Below are positions 44,201 to 52,162 of a DNA stretch of 64,000 nt, one piece after another (within the stretch, counting starts at the first letter, position 1; each line of letters begins with the position of its first letter). The notes under the pieces were generated by a model. The model worked only from the letters and a program-made list of their open reading frames with translations, was not told the origin of the DNA and did no database searches. Origin of the DNA: Saprospirales bacterium (GTDB taxonomy: Bacteria; Bacteroidota; Bacteroidia; Chitinophagales; Saprospiraceae). Where the stretch lies: assembly GCA_016703765.1 (NCBI GenBank), contig JADJBL010000010.1, forward strand, positions 62,001 to 126,000. The letters are read 5' to 3'. The position numbers were made by a program, and so were the translations under genes.

Positions 44201-46483
44201 GTCGTTGTCGGAGTCCTTGTACCAGGTAGGAGTGGGAGAGTTGTCCTGGATGGTGATGATCTGCTGGGCGGTCCAGACGCCAAGGGGCGGGTTGTATTCG
44301 CACCAATCGATTATGGTCCATTCCCTGAAGATCTTGTCGTCGCCGCAAAAAACTGTATAAACCTGGTCTGTATAACCGATTCCGACGATGCAATAGCCCG
44401 AGAAGGGCCCCCCGTCGTATTGAGGATTCCCCGTAAACGAGGGATCGATCGGATCGCCCAAAGCGATAGTAATATCGGGCGGCGCGCTGAAAAGATTCAG
44501 ATCGGGAGAGCTGGTCGTAATGAGCTGCGCGCAGGTGCTCGTGTTCCCGGCATCGTCTGTGGCCGTCCAGATCCTTTCTACCAGGCTGTGAAAGAGGCCC
44601 GGACTGCAATAGGAGAGGAGGTTGTCTTGGTAACTCAGGGCCACGTCATCGTCGCAATTGTCATCGGCCAGGGGTTCTCCGGTTAGGGCGGTATTTTCTG
44701 AATCCGTGCAAGATACTGTCGCATCCGCAGGGCAGGAGGTGATGTCAGGGGCTGTCTTGTCTTCGAGCGTCAGGTAGCCCCAGCAGTTGTCCCCGCTGGC
44801 GATTTCCGTGACCTGAAAAACCAGGGTTTGACCAGCGTGCCCGGAGGGAATAAGGACGCCTCCGGTGCCGCTGCCGACCGGGATGGTAAAGCCGGGGCCT
44901 TCGAATATTTCTATCTGATAATCTCCCGCCGGGCCGAAAATACCTTCGAGGAATACATCGTGTGCGGCATTGAATTCGCAATTGGCGTCCAGCGCGGCGC
45001 TTAAGACGTCATTACAGGTGATGCTTCCACCGCCGCCCGAAACCGTTACGCTTCCATCGGTATATAGAAGCCCGGAGGAATTAACTGCATTATCCGTCAC
45101 CTCGAACGGGACAGGAGACTCAGTGAAATTGATCGGAGACACGGCCCCGGGCGAGCCGATTAGCTGAAAGTCGAGCTGGAACATAACTGTTCCATCCGGT
45201 ACCGTTACTCCTGTATAGTTATTGTCAGTCCAGGCCAGGGCAAGCGTGCCCGAGCCGGGAGGAGCATAAATATTCGCGGCGGACAGACTTGGGATGTTAA
45301 AGCCCTGAGGGCCCAAAAATTGCAAAATCGCCGGATCCCAACTCATGGAAAACTGCATGGATACCAGGTTCTCAAATCCGCCCACGATTGTCACGGGAAC
45401 CGAGACCGTGCTCCCCGCAGTCGCAGTTGCCTCCGCGGCAGATAGCTCCAATAAAGGGGGCCCCAGAGCCGCTGTTTCAATTACATTCCCGACCTTCAAA
45501 GCGATAAAATCTCTTTGAGTGCTGGCAACCATTTCTTCGACGAGCGTCGAGCCGGGTATAGGAGAGGAGAAAGGATTGCTCGGATTGGGAAAGACGTATT
45601 CGGCCGGCACGAACTCCCAGGCAGGGCTGGAGGGTAGCTCGCTGTAAATGCCAAGGAGCAGTTTTCGCAACTCGGCGATATCGAAGCCTGTGATACTGCT
45701 GCTCCCGTTCGCATCTGCTCTGATGATGGCGTAGGGCGAGGGCAAAGGCTCTATTCCGAGAACATGTTTGCCGATCCTGTAAAGGTCCAAGACGCTTAGC
45801 CCTTCGGCGTGATTGCCGGTTTTAGAGGGAGTCAGGGAGTAATAGCCGCCGGGAGTCAGATCGCCGAATTCAAAATTGCCCGACACATTGCTCGTCCGGT
45901 TTCCCACCCCGTCCAGGTCCATGACTAGGTCGACTCCTGCCAGGTCTGTGCCGTTTTCGAGCCGCACGTTGCCAAACAGGCTCATGGCGTTGGTCACACA
46001 CTCGACCTGGGCGGTCTGGGTAGTCAGGGTATGGGCCACCACGAGTGGGTCGTAGATCCGCCTCGGAGTGGGGTAGTCGGAAAAAGATACGAGGGTGCTG
46101 GAGCCCGGCAACCCGAGCATGGTAAAATGCAGGGTAAAAAGAGCCGTACCCGCTGGGAGAGTAATGCCCGTAATGCTCGGTTCGTACCATACCGAGGTCA
46201 GCTTTCCCGGAAGGGCATTTCCAAAACTAGCGGCGCTCATTCCTGGCAAGTAGAAATTATTGACCATATCGAATTGGAGGATCGCAGGATCCCAGTCGAT
46301 GGTAAATTGCATGGCCGCGATATCAGTGAAATTATCCGCCTTGACGGTGATGGAAATGGAGCTGCCTAGGGTCGCAGACTGGTAGGAGGGATCCATCCAC
46401 AGGTTGACGATGGTCAGAGGGGCTTTTGAAAAAAGCGGAGCGGAGAGGAATAGGATATATAAAAGTGTAGTGATCTTTTTCAT
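41258..46483 (-). CDS. Giant T9SS-exported protein with cohesin-like, dockerin-like, MopE/calcium-type repeats and sorting domain
   Basis: 1741 residues, signal peptide ending near LFSKA. In order: a cohesin-like domain (about 22-165, with AAMQFTIDWDPAILQFDMV), a beta domain (about 175-215), a dockerin-like pair of helices (GLSVLDLYRIGKHVLGIE; SITGFDIAELRKLLLGIY, about 225-285), a second cohesin-like domain (about 345-490), HYR-like domains (about 580-760), then two long repeats of DNDGYS / CDGIEDEG (MopE-type) modules with an LRR-like stretch. The C-terminus is a type A T9SS sorting domain (VFPNPTTGTVFLRLEG ... GMYLIRVRI). Probably a surface or matrix protein. It follows the small dockerin-like gene by 21 bases. 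Confidence 0.88.
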   Translation of the reverse strand: MKKITTLLYILFLSAPLFSKAPLTIVNLWMDPSYQSATLGSSISITVKADNFTDIAAMQFTIDWDPAILQFDMVNNFYLPGMSAASFGNALPGKLTSVWYEPSITGITLPAGTALFTLHFTMLGLPGSSTLVSFSDYPTPRRIYDPLVVAHTLTTQTAQVECVTNAMSLFGNVRLENGTDLAGVDLVMDLDGVGNRTSNVSGNFEFGDLTPGGYYSLTPSKTGNHAEGLSVLDLYRIGKHVLGIEPLPSPYAIIRADANGSSSITGFDIAELRKLLLGIYSELPSSPAWEFVPAEYVFPNPSNPFSSPIPGSTLVEEMVASTQRDFIALKVGNVIETAALGPPLLELSAAEATATAGSTVSVPVTIVGGFENLVSMQFSMSWDPAILQFLGPQGFNIPSLSAANIYAPPGSGTLALAWTDNNYTGVTVPDGTVMFQLDFQLIGSPGAVSPINFTESPVPFEVTDNAVNSSGLLYTDGSVTVSGGGGSITCNDVLSAALDANCEFNAAHDVFLEGIFGPAGDYQIEIFEGPGFTIPVGSGTGGVLIPSGHAGQTLVFQVTEIASGDNCWGYLTLEDKTAPDITSCPADATVSCTDSENTALTGEPLADDNCDDDVALSYQDNLLSYCSPGLFHSLVERIWTATDDAGNTSTCAQLITTSSPDLNLFSAPPDITIALGDPIDPSFTGNPQYDGGPFSGYCIVGIGYTDQVYTVFCGDDKIFREWTIIDWCEYNPPLGVWTAQQIITIQDNSPTPTWYKDSDNDGYSPGNTIVSCSQPSGYKLASDLISLDIDCKDNDPLQFPGQIWYKDWDNDGWSDGTTMVQCLKPTGFKAAASLIGTSGDCADGSGKVFGYPPNSRANIYPGAPELCNSIDDDCDGIEDEGLSGYTYTGNLTFTSQISLDNFARCHSAIIGNLTLTGPSISDLSPLENLVSVSGNLKIQNTGLSHLGDFQNLAIVGGSLSIQFNSQLVMLFALSQTLTIGSNLTVSYNQNLFDCCAIEHFISSGGVGGTITILNNKTGCNSKTEVSNACLSSLVWYEDADGDGFGDPGSSVISLSQPPGYVADDMDCDDTKSAVNPLAGEICNNIDDDCDGLIDLADPDLVDIDNPHPYCYYGLTINLTAGYGFVWASDFDAGSYDDCSAVTITASFDGITYTPGLSLSCTDVGAPVFIYMGVTDAAGNFDYCTSFINVLDSGPGVVCKDITVQLDATGQVSIVPNDVFLSGSDDCSVLNLLSVSPNSFNCGNLGPNPVTLIVEDGNSHQASCIATVTVEQFATISSVTISDETCAGSSNGSISIVATSATGPLEYSIDGGATFSASPVFNNLAPGVYNIVVIPQGSTTGCDATASATVLAGVATPIWYRDQDNDGYSSGVTIVGGCTPPAGGYKLASDLISLDIDCKDKDPLQFPGQIWYKDVDNDGYSDGVTLVQCLKPAGYKAAVNLISITGDCADGVGKMFGYPPNPRANIYPGAPELCNSIDDDCDGTEDEGLSGFTYTGNLTLSNQASVDNFPPCYTTFTGNLTINGLTTVDLSPLGNLSSISGDLKITGANLTDMDGLQNIASIGGRLIIQNNQDLLTLDGLNPTLSVGSDLTVKNNSDLYYCCAIEHLLLYGGVGGLITISTNQTGCDSELEVETTCPLTAVLPPPVKLAESGESGEQRMEVFPNPTTGTVFLRLEGYAGQALSIQVYSSQGQQLLERNYGQSEFFAADPLDLGSFANGMYLIRVRIEGNAEELIQRVVLQRD
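41583..42418 (-). repeat. Internal duplication, copy nearest the gene's 3' end
   Basis: About 835 bases whose translation (DQDNDGYSSG to NQTGCDSELEVE) closely matches the copy at 43396-44227, including CDGTEDEGLSGFTYTGNLT and the CCAIEHL segment. Confidence 0.85.
43396..44227 (-). repeat. Internal duplication, copy nearest the gene's 5' end
   Basis: Partner of 41583-42418, encoding DSDNDGYSPG to NKTGCNSKTEVS. The shared module is two DxDxDG repeats, a MopE-like motif and an LRR-like fold. About 270 residues, roughly 60-70 percent similar by eye at protein level. Confidence 0.85.
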
Positions 46484-46504
46484 GGTGGATAGGTTTGAAG
46501 TGTT

Positions 46505-47110
46505 TTAATAAGGAACCGCGCTGCCATTCACGTCTCCGGTCTTGTCTCCGATGAAATCCACCCCTGTGAAGTTGCTGCTGCCGACGATGATCTCCTTGCA
46601 CTGGAGGGGCAAGGGTAAAGGGAAGGGATTCAGGGGATCGGGAACCCAATCCGCAGGGACGAAGCGCCAGGAAGGTACGCCGCTTGGATAGGTTGTAATG
46701 ACCCCGAGGATGAGCATCCTCATCGTCATGATATCGGCCACATCCACCAAGTCGTCGCCCGTGGCATCTGCGCAGATGATCTTGTGCGGAGTGTCAAACA
46801 ATTGAACGAATTGCATGTGCTTGTCTGTGAGCACCAGGTCGAAGGTGCTCACTCCGTTGAGCGGGTCGATATCGTGGTCCACGCAAACCGTGTAGGTTTG
46901 GTTCTCGGGTACTCCGCTGAACAGATAATCTCCGTTGACATCCGTTTGGGTATTCATCGATACACCTGGCCCGGTCAGGGTTACAACCACTCCTTCCATA
47001 TTGTCGTTGTCGTAGGTCCTGACATGTCCGGAAATGTCCACCTGCGCTGTAGCAAAAGGCAGGAGGCCGAGCAGAAGAAAGCACAGGGGGGGGTAAAATG
47101 TGGACTTCAT
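46505..47110 (-). CDS. Small secreted protein with Cna/CarbD-like and dockerin-like domains
   Basis: 201 residues, signal peptide ending FATAQ. Residues about 22-90 look like a carboxypeptidase-regulatory-type beta domain (DISGHVRTYDNDNMEGVVV ... GDYLFSGVP). Residues about 95-150 are dockerin-like: GVSTFDLVLTDKHM and GDDLVDVADIMTMRMLILGV. The ending GDVNGSAVPY is a module tail seen in the giant gene downstream (KVGNV form). There is no T9SS sorting domain at the C-terminus. The dockerin-like part could bind a cohesin-like domain of the neighbour. Gene order and a 21-base gap suggest an operon. Confidence 0.75.
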   Translation of the reverse strand: MKSTFYPPLCFLLLGLLPFATAQVDISGHVRTYDNDNMEGVVVTLTGPGVSMNTQTDVNGDYLFSGVPENQTYTVCVDHDIDPLNGVSTFDLVLTDKHMQFVQLFDTPHKIICADATGDDLVDVADIMTMRMLILGVITTYPSGVPSWRFVPADWVPDPLNPFPLPLPLQCKEIIVGSSNFTGVDFIGDKTGDVNGSAVPY

Positions 47111-47220
47111 AAGATTATGTTTTTGTAATAAAGCAATATCCTGTGGCCGGCATTTTTGTTACCTGCTGCCGGATGCTTTTCAAAAGTATCCTCCTCGTCG
47201 GTCCCTTTGCAAATGACTTT

Positions 47221-47254
47221 TCTATTCGGTCGTACCTTTTTTCTATTTGGTCGG
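47221..47254. promoter_or_regulatory. Direct repeat with 21-base period in the divergent LytTR/dockerin promoter region
   Basis: TCTATTCGGTCG (47221-47232) recurs as TCTATTTGGTCG (47242-47253), one mismatch, with a 21-base period (two helical turns). LytTR proteins usually bind paired sites of that period, so this is a candidate operator. A TATATTTA at 47282-47289 could be a -7 for the regulator gene. Confidence 0.45.
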
Positions 47255-47327
47255 GTCCCATGGTTTTGCGGCCGCTTTTATTATATTTACAGGCATGAAA
47301 CCCATCGCCCCCTGATCGCCTCATCTC

Positions 47328-48019
47328 ATGTCCTTAGGGTTTTGTTGATCGACGACGAAGCGGACGCCCGCGACACCCTGCGCCTCTTGCTAGCGAAGCA
47401 TCGGGATGTGGAAATCGCCGGGCAAGCCAACACTTTGCCCGATGCAGCGGAGGCCATCAGAAAACTTTCCCCCAACCTGGTTTTCCTGGACGTACAGATG
47501 GGAACTCAAAACGGGTTCGACCTGCTCGAGGATTTTCTCAACCCTGATTTTCAGCTTATATTTTGCACGGGATACAACCAGTACGCCCTGCAAGCGATCA
47601 AGAAGAACGCGCTCGATTACCTGCTCAAACCCGTCGACCCCGACGAACTGGACCGGGCGATTGAAAAAGCCCGAAAAAACCTTCCCCAGCCGGTCTCCAG
47701 GCTTATGCTATCCTGCTCCGGGGAGTGGTGGGCTGTGGAGCCACGCGAGATCGAGTACATCGAATCGGATGGAAGTTATACGACGCTTAAGTTGCTCGAC
47801 GGTCGGCATTGCGTATTGGTCAAATCGCTGCGTCAATTCGAGGAAATGCTCCCCCCGACCGACTTCATGCGCATCCACCAGTCCTTTCTCGTCAACCTCA
47901 ACGGCGTCAGAAAATACCTGAAAAGCGAAACGGGCCTCGAAATGCGCTCCGGCGCGCGCCTGCCCGTGGCGCGCAGGCGCAAAGCGGCCCTCGAAGAAGC
48001 CCTTCTCGGAAAAACATAA
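47328..48019 (+). CDS. LytTR-family response regulator (start likely affected by a one-base loss)
   Basis: Response regulator of about 230 residues. The receiver begins LRVLLIDDEADARD, with phospho-acceptor Asp in FLDVQMGTQNGF and Lys in LLKPVD. The LytTR DNA-binding domain covers the last 100 residues (EIEYIESDGSYTTLK, FMRIHQSFLVNLNGV). The frame open at 47156 has no sensible start; ATG at 47328 is one base out of frame, and one more C after ATGTCC would give MSLRVLLIDDE, so a one-base deletion is suspected. A TTG at 47342 is the alternative. It works with the kinase 12 bases downstream. Confidence 0.85.
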
Positions 48020-48031
48020 ACCCACCTCGCT

Positions 48032-51000
48032 ATGCCCTTGCGTGCGATCCCGACCCTGATCCCCCTTTTTTTTCTTTCCTGCCTTGGAGTGAGTCAGAGC
48101 CCGGCCTGGCGCAATTACACGATCGAAGACGGCCTGCCCGACAACACCGTCTTCAGCATCATGGAAGATTCGGAGGGCTACATGTGGTTCTGTACCGACG
48201 CGGGTATTTGCCGATTCAACGGCTATGAATTCCGCCAGTTCCCCGGCCCGGGCGACGTCGGCGCCGGCGCTGTGTACAACGCCCGTGAGGATGAGCAGGG
48301 GAGGGTCTGGTTTAGAACCAGTCCCGGATACCTCTATTACGTGGAGCGCGACACCATTAAACCCTGGAAATGGAATTCTGTGGTCGAGCGATACAGGGGA
48401 TCATTTGCCATTAGTACGGTTTTTGACTTCCGGGAGGACAAGAGCATAGTGCTCTTTATGCAAAACCTCGGCATCCTTCAGGTATGGCCCGATGGATCCG
48501 AAAAGCTTTTCGAGCCCAACATGGATCTGTCTTTAGTGTTTGAAGACGATCAGCAATTCTGGCTTTTAAACAAATCCTTCTCAGTCGAAGAACTCGGAAT
48601 ATTTTTTGACAAGTATTACAACAATGGCATTTGTCAACCCATCGCTTTTTATAAAAGGGATGGAGGTATCGACACCCTCTATTCCCTGCCGATGATAGGG
48701 AGGGGATATTCCGACGGCGCCCGCCTGGGACCCTTTCACCTCGTTTTTCGCGGCATATATGGATTGTTGGAGTGGAAGAACGGGAAACCGGCCCGTCGCC
48801 TCGATTTCCCGCCGGAGCAGTCGCCGAGGACCGCCGTGCATTTTCTTCGCTTGCGGGACGGAAGGATTTACATTCCGACCATAAATAAATTCGCGGGCCT
48901 CTATGTCTTTCGCAACGTGGACTCTCTGCTCGCAAACAGGCCCGACACCTGCCTGCTGCGCGGAGTCGACGTCAGCGGCGCGCATATCGACCGACATGGC
49001 GCCCTGTGGGTGAGCACGCTCCACAACGGAATATTTTACTTGCCCAACCCGGAATTTTCTGTCTGGGACAAAGAAACCGGACTGGAGGAGTCCTCCATCT
49101 CTCACCTGAGCGCAGATGGAGAAAAGCGCCTTTTTTTTGGCAGCTCCGACCACCGGGTCTTTCAGCTCGACCTCCATTCCCTCCAGATTGAGGAAATACC
49201 GCGTGAAACTTCGGATGCCGATTATTACCTGAACAATCTTTATTTCGATACCCTCTCGCAGCGCTTGATAGCTGGGTCGCAAAATACGAAGACCTGGATA
49301 GGCAAAAGATGGGAATTTATGAGCGGAAAAGAAGTAGTAGGTCCCCCTGCTTCGGTATTCGCCTATCGCATTTTCCGCTCCCGCGATGCCCGCTATTATT
49401 ACGGATACGGTTTTAACGGCCTGGATGTCATGCGGATCTCCGATCAAAAGATCTTAAATCAGGGGTATCAAGGGGATATAAAGCAAGTGCGCCTGTCCGC
49501 TCTCACAGAAACTCCCTCGGGTAAACTATGGGCCGGCTTGGCAAACGGCCTGCACGAATGGAAGGGCGACATGGACTTCGAACCCCTGCCCGGCCGCCCG
49601 GCCCCTTTGGAAAACAAATTGTTGTACATGATCTGGGCGCCCGACAGTACCCTGATTGCTGGAACGGCTTCAGGAGGCCTGTGTTTTTGGAAAGACGACT
49701 TTTTCCGGCAGGTAACGACGGAGGAGGGTCTGACTTCGAACCGGGTCTCTTGTATTGCCGTGGAGGAGAACGGTACGGTCTGGGCGAGTGGAAACCAGGG
49801 CCTGAACCGGATCAGCGGCTGGAAAGAAGGGGAGACGCTTCTGGTCGAACCCATTACCATCGACCACGGCCTGCCCTCCAACCAGGTTAACGACCTCTGC
49901 ATGGCGGGAGACGCCCTTTGGATTGCCACCGGCAAAGGGTTGGTGCGCCTGAGGAGCACCCCCGAAAGAAGGGCGCCGCTGAGGCCCCTGATCGAATCAA
50001 TTTGGGTAAACGGAGAGAAAATCGGACCCGGCGATCCTTCTCTTCCCTTCGACCGCAACCACCTTGAATTTCGCTACTACGCCCTGAACTATCGGCAGAA
50101 CGGCCGCATACCCTACCGTTTTCGTCTCAAGCCCGACCAGCCCTGGAAAGAAGGTACCTCTACCAAGACGCTGTTTTCTTCCCTGGCGCCGGGTGATTAC
50201 CGCTTCGAGGTGCAGGCGCGCAACGAATTCGGCGAGTGGAGCGAATCGACGGTATATCCTTTTCTCATCCGTGCTCCCTGGTGGGAAACGGCCTTGTTCA
50301 GGGCCTCCGGCCTGGCCTTGCTGTTGGGAGCGGGCTTCCTCTTTTACAGATTGCGGACCAGTCAGTTAAAGGCCCGCTTTGCCCTGCGCAAACAGCTCTC
50401 CGAACTGGAACAAACAGCTATCCGCGCCCAGATGAACCCACATTTCATCTTCAACTGCCTCAACAGCATCCAGCGATGCATCGCCGATAACGATGCGGAA
50501 AATGCGATGCGCTACCTGGCTCGCTTCGCCCGCCTGGTCCGTTCGGCCCTGGAATTATCAGGGCGCTCGGCTATTCCTCTGTCGGATGAGCTCGCCTATC
50601 TCGAAAATTACCTGGAGCTGGAGAAAATGCGCTTCAAGGAAAAATTCAACTACCGGATCGAGATGGATGAAAGGCTCGACCTGACGAAGAATGGCATTCC
50701 GCCCATGCTGGTTCAGCCTTTGGCCGAAAACGCCATTCACCACGGTTTTGCCGGTATGCAGGAAGGAGGAAAACTGGATCTTTTTTTTGATTTGAACAAA
50801 CCAGGTTTCCTGACCATCCAGGTTCGCGACAACGGCAGGGGAATGGAGAAACAGGTCGATAAGAAATCCGGACAAAATCGGGAATTACACGCACTGGGGC
50901 TCATCCGGCGGAGATTAGACCTGCTTTCTGCTTCTGGTGAGCAAGTCGAATTCCATATCGAATCGGCCCCAAACGAGGATGGATCTGTCGCCGGTACTGC

Positions 51001-51037
51001 CGCCAGGCTAAGGATACCGCTTGTTTTTTTGAATTAA
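48032..51037 (+). CDS. Sensor histidine kinase with two-component-regulator propeller and Y_Y_Y domain (LytS-type)
   Basis: 1001 residues, signal peptide (LIPLFFLSCLGVSQS). The periplasmic part has many propeller repeats (TIEDGLPDNTVFSIMEDSEG, then VSCIAVEENGTVWASGNQGL and others) to about residue 665, then a Y_Y_Y domain (LEFRYYALNY, then RNEFGEWSES), one membrane segment (about 757-775) and a His_kinase module with the phospho-His804 in QMNPHFIFNCLNS and an N box in AENAIHH. The ATPase lacks a classical G2 pattern but has NGRGM. Partner of the LytTR regulator; it may sense a polysaccharide-related cue. Confidence 0.92.
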   Translation: MPLRAIPTLIPLFFLSCLGVSQSPAWRNYTIEDGLPDNTVFSIMEDSEGYMWFCTDAGICRFNGYEFRQFPGPGDVGAGAVYNAREDEQGRVWFRTSPGYLYYVERDTIKPWKWNSVVERYRGSFAISTVFDFREDKSIVLFMQNLGILQVWPDGSEKLFEPNMDLSLVFEDDQQFWLLNKSFSVEELGIFFDKYYNNGICQPIAFYKRDGGIDTLYSLPMIGRGYSDGARLGPFHLVFRGIYGLLEWKNGKPARRLDFPPEQSPRTAVHFLRLRDGRIYIPTINKFAGLYVFRNVDSLLANRPDTCLLRGVDVSGAHIDRHGALWVSTLHNGIFYLPNPEFSVWDKETGLEESSISHLSADGEKRLFFGSSDHRVFQLDLHSLQIEEIPRETSDADYYLNNLYFDTLSQRLIAGSQNTKTWIGKRWEFMSGKEVVGPPASVFAYRIFRSRDARYYYGYGFNGLDVMRISDQKILNQGYQGDIKQVRLSALTETPSGKLWAGLANGLHEWKGDMDFEPLPGRPAPLENKLLYMIWAPDSTLIAGTASGGLCFWKDDFFRQVTTEEGLTSNRVSCIAVEENGTVWASGNQGLNRISGWKEGETLLVEPITIDHGLPSNQVNDLCMAGDALWIATGKGLVRLRSTPERRAPLRPLIESIWVNGEKIGPGDPSLPFDRNHLEFRYYALNYRQNGRIPYRFRLKPDQPWKEGTSTKTLFSSLAPGDYRFEVQARNEFGEWSESTVYPFLIRAPWWETALFRASGLALLLGAGFLFYRLRTSQLKARFALRKQLSELEQTAIRAQMNPHFIFNCLNSIQRCIADNDAENAMRYLARFARLVRSALELSGRSAIPLSDELAYLENYLELEKMRFKEKFNYRIEMDERLDLTKNGIPPMLVQPLAENAIHHGFAGMQEGGKLDLFFDLNKPGFLTIQVRDNGRGMEKQVDKKSGQNRELHALGLIRRRLDLLSASGEQVEFHIESAPNEDGSVAGTAARLRIPLVFLN

Positions 51038-51040
51038 TTC

Positions 51041-51048
51041 TATCTTTG
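51041..51048 (+). promoter_or_regulatory. Putative -7 element before pdhB
   Basis: TATCTTTG matches TAnnTTTG, 29 bases before the ATG at 51078. No clear -33. Confidence 0.55.
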
Positions 51049-51077
51049 CCCTTATTATTGGAATTTAACAATACCAA

Positions 51078-52061
51078 ATGAGAGAATTAACCCTGAGAGA
51101 CGCACTGCGGGAAGCCATGTCGGAAGAGATGCGTCGGGATGAATCCGTCTTTTTGATGGGGGAGGAAGTAGGCGAGTACAACGGCGCCTACAAGGTCAGC
51201 AAAGGAATGCTCGACGAGTTTGGCCCCCGGAGGGTTATCGATACCCCAATCGCGGAACTGGGCTTTGCCGGCATTGGCGTAGGCGCAGCGATGAACGGCC
51301 TCCGGCCCATCATCGAATTCATGACCTGGAACTTCGCCGTCCTGGCCTTTGACCAGATCGTCAACAACGCCGCCAAGACCCTGGCCCAATCGGCCGGACA
51401 ATTCAAATGCCCGATCGTGTTCCGCGGACCCTCCGGCGCCGCCGGACAACTAGCCCAGCAGCACTCCCAGACCTTCGAAAGCTGGCTGGGCAATGTGCCG
51501 GGACTGAAAGTCATTTCCTGCATCGACCCGGCCGACGCTAAAGGCCTCCTCAAATCCGCTATCCGCGACGACGACCCGATCTGCGTCATGGAATCCGAGC
51601 TTCTCTATGGACACAAAGGGCCGGTCCCCGAAGAAGAATACCTCGTGCCCATCGGCAAAGCCGCCGTCCGCAGGGAAGGGACCGACGTGACCATCGTCTC
51701 CTTCAACAAAATGGTCCTGGTAGCCCTTGAAGCAGCCGAACAGCTAGGCAAGGAAGGCATTTCTGCCGAGGTGATCGACCTGCGCACCATCCGGCCCCTC
51801 GACCACCAGACGATCATCAACTCCGTTCGCAAGACCAACCGCATCGTCGTCGTGGATGAATCCTGGCCCTTTGCAGGCATCTCCGCGGAAATAGCCTACG
51901 AAGTCCAGAAATATGCCTTCGACTACCTCGACGCCCCCGTCACGCGTATCAACGCCGCCGATACCTCCCTGCCTTACGCGCCCACCCTCGTGGATGCCTA
52001 CCTGCCCAATCCGGCCAAGGTGATCAAGGGAGTGAAGGAAGTGATGTATGCCAAATATTGA
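51078..52061 (+). CDS. pdhB: Pyruvate dehydrogenase E1 component, beta subunit
   Basis: TPP-dependent decarboxylation of pyruvate in the PDH complex. 327 residues: MGEEVGEYNGAYKVSKGM, RVIDTPIAELGFAGIGVGAA, FMTWNFAVLAFDQIVNNAAK, HSQTFESWLGNVPGLKV, and the C-terminal SWPFAGISAEIAYE. Typical of the alpha2-beta2 E1 of Bacteroidota. The alpha subunit is not in this window and no other PDH gene is adjacent, so the E1 genes are split on the chromosome. It functions with Lpd and LipB. Confidence 0.95.
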   Translation: MRELTLRDALREAMSEEMRRDESVFLMGEEVGEYNGAYKVSKGMLDEFGPRRVIDTPIAELGFAGIGVGAAMNGLRPIIEFMTWNFAVLAFDQIVNNAAKTLAQSAGQFKCPIVFRGPSGAAGQLAQQHSQTFESWLGNVPGLKVISCIDPADAKGLLKSAIRDDDPICVMESELLYGHKGPVPEEEYLVPIGKAAVRREGTDVTIVSFNKMVLVALEAAEQLGKEGISAEVIDLRTIRPLDHQTIINSVRKTNRIVVVDESWPFAGISAEIAYEVQKYAFDYLDAPVTRINAADTSLPYAPTLVDAYLPNPAKVIKGVKEVMYAKY

Positions 52062-52081
52062 GTAGTTAGAGGGTTGAGAAA

Positions 52082-52122
52082 GTTGAGAAGGTTTAGCCAA
52101 ATCAGAACTAAACCTCCTCAAC
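52082..52122. repeat. Hairpin between pdhB and the CHAT gene
   Basis: GTTGAGAAGGTTTAG (52082-52096) pairs with CTAAACCTCCTCAAC (52108-52122), one mismatch in 15. The words GTTGAGAA and CTAAACCTCC recur on both sides (52071-52081 and 52125-52140). Confidence 0.8.
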
Positions 52123-52162
52123 TCCCTAAACCTCCTAAACCAAAACAAATAGCTCCACATTT

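Noticed and set aside
47156..47327. Extra 57-residue N-terminus of the LytTR regulator.
   Set aside because: Receiver domains begin at LRVLLIDDE; the extension is compositionally odd and covers the promoter region with the direct repeat.
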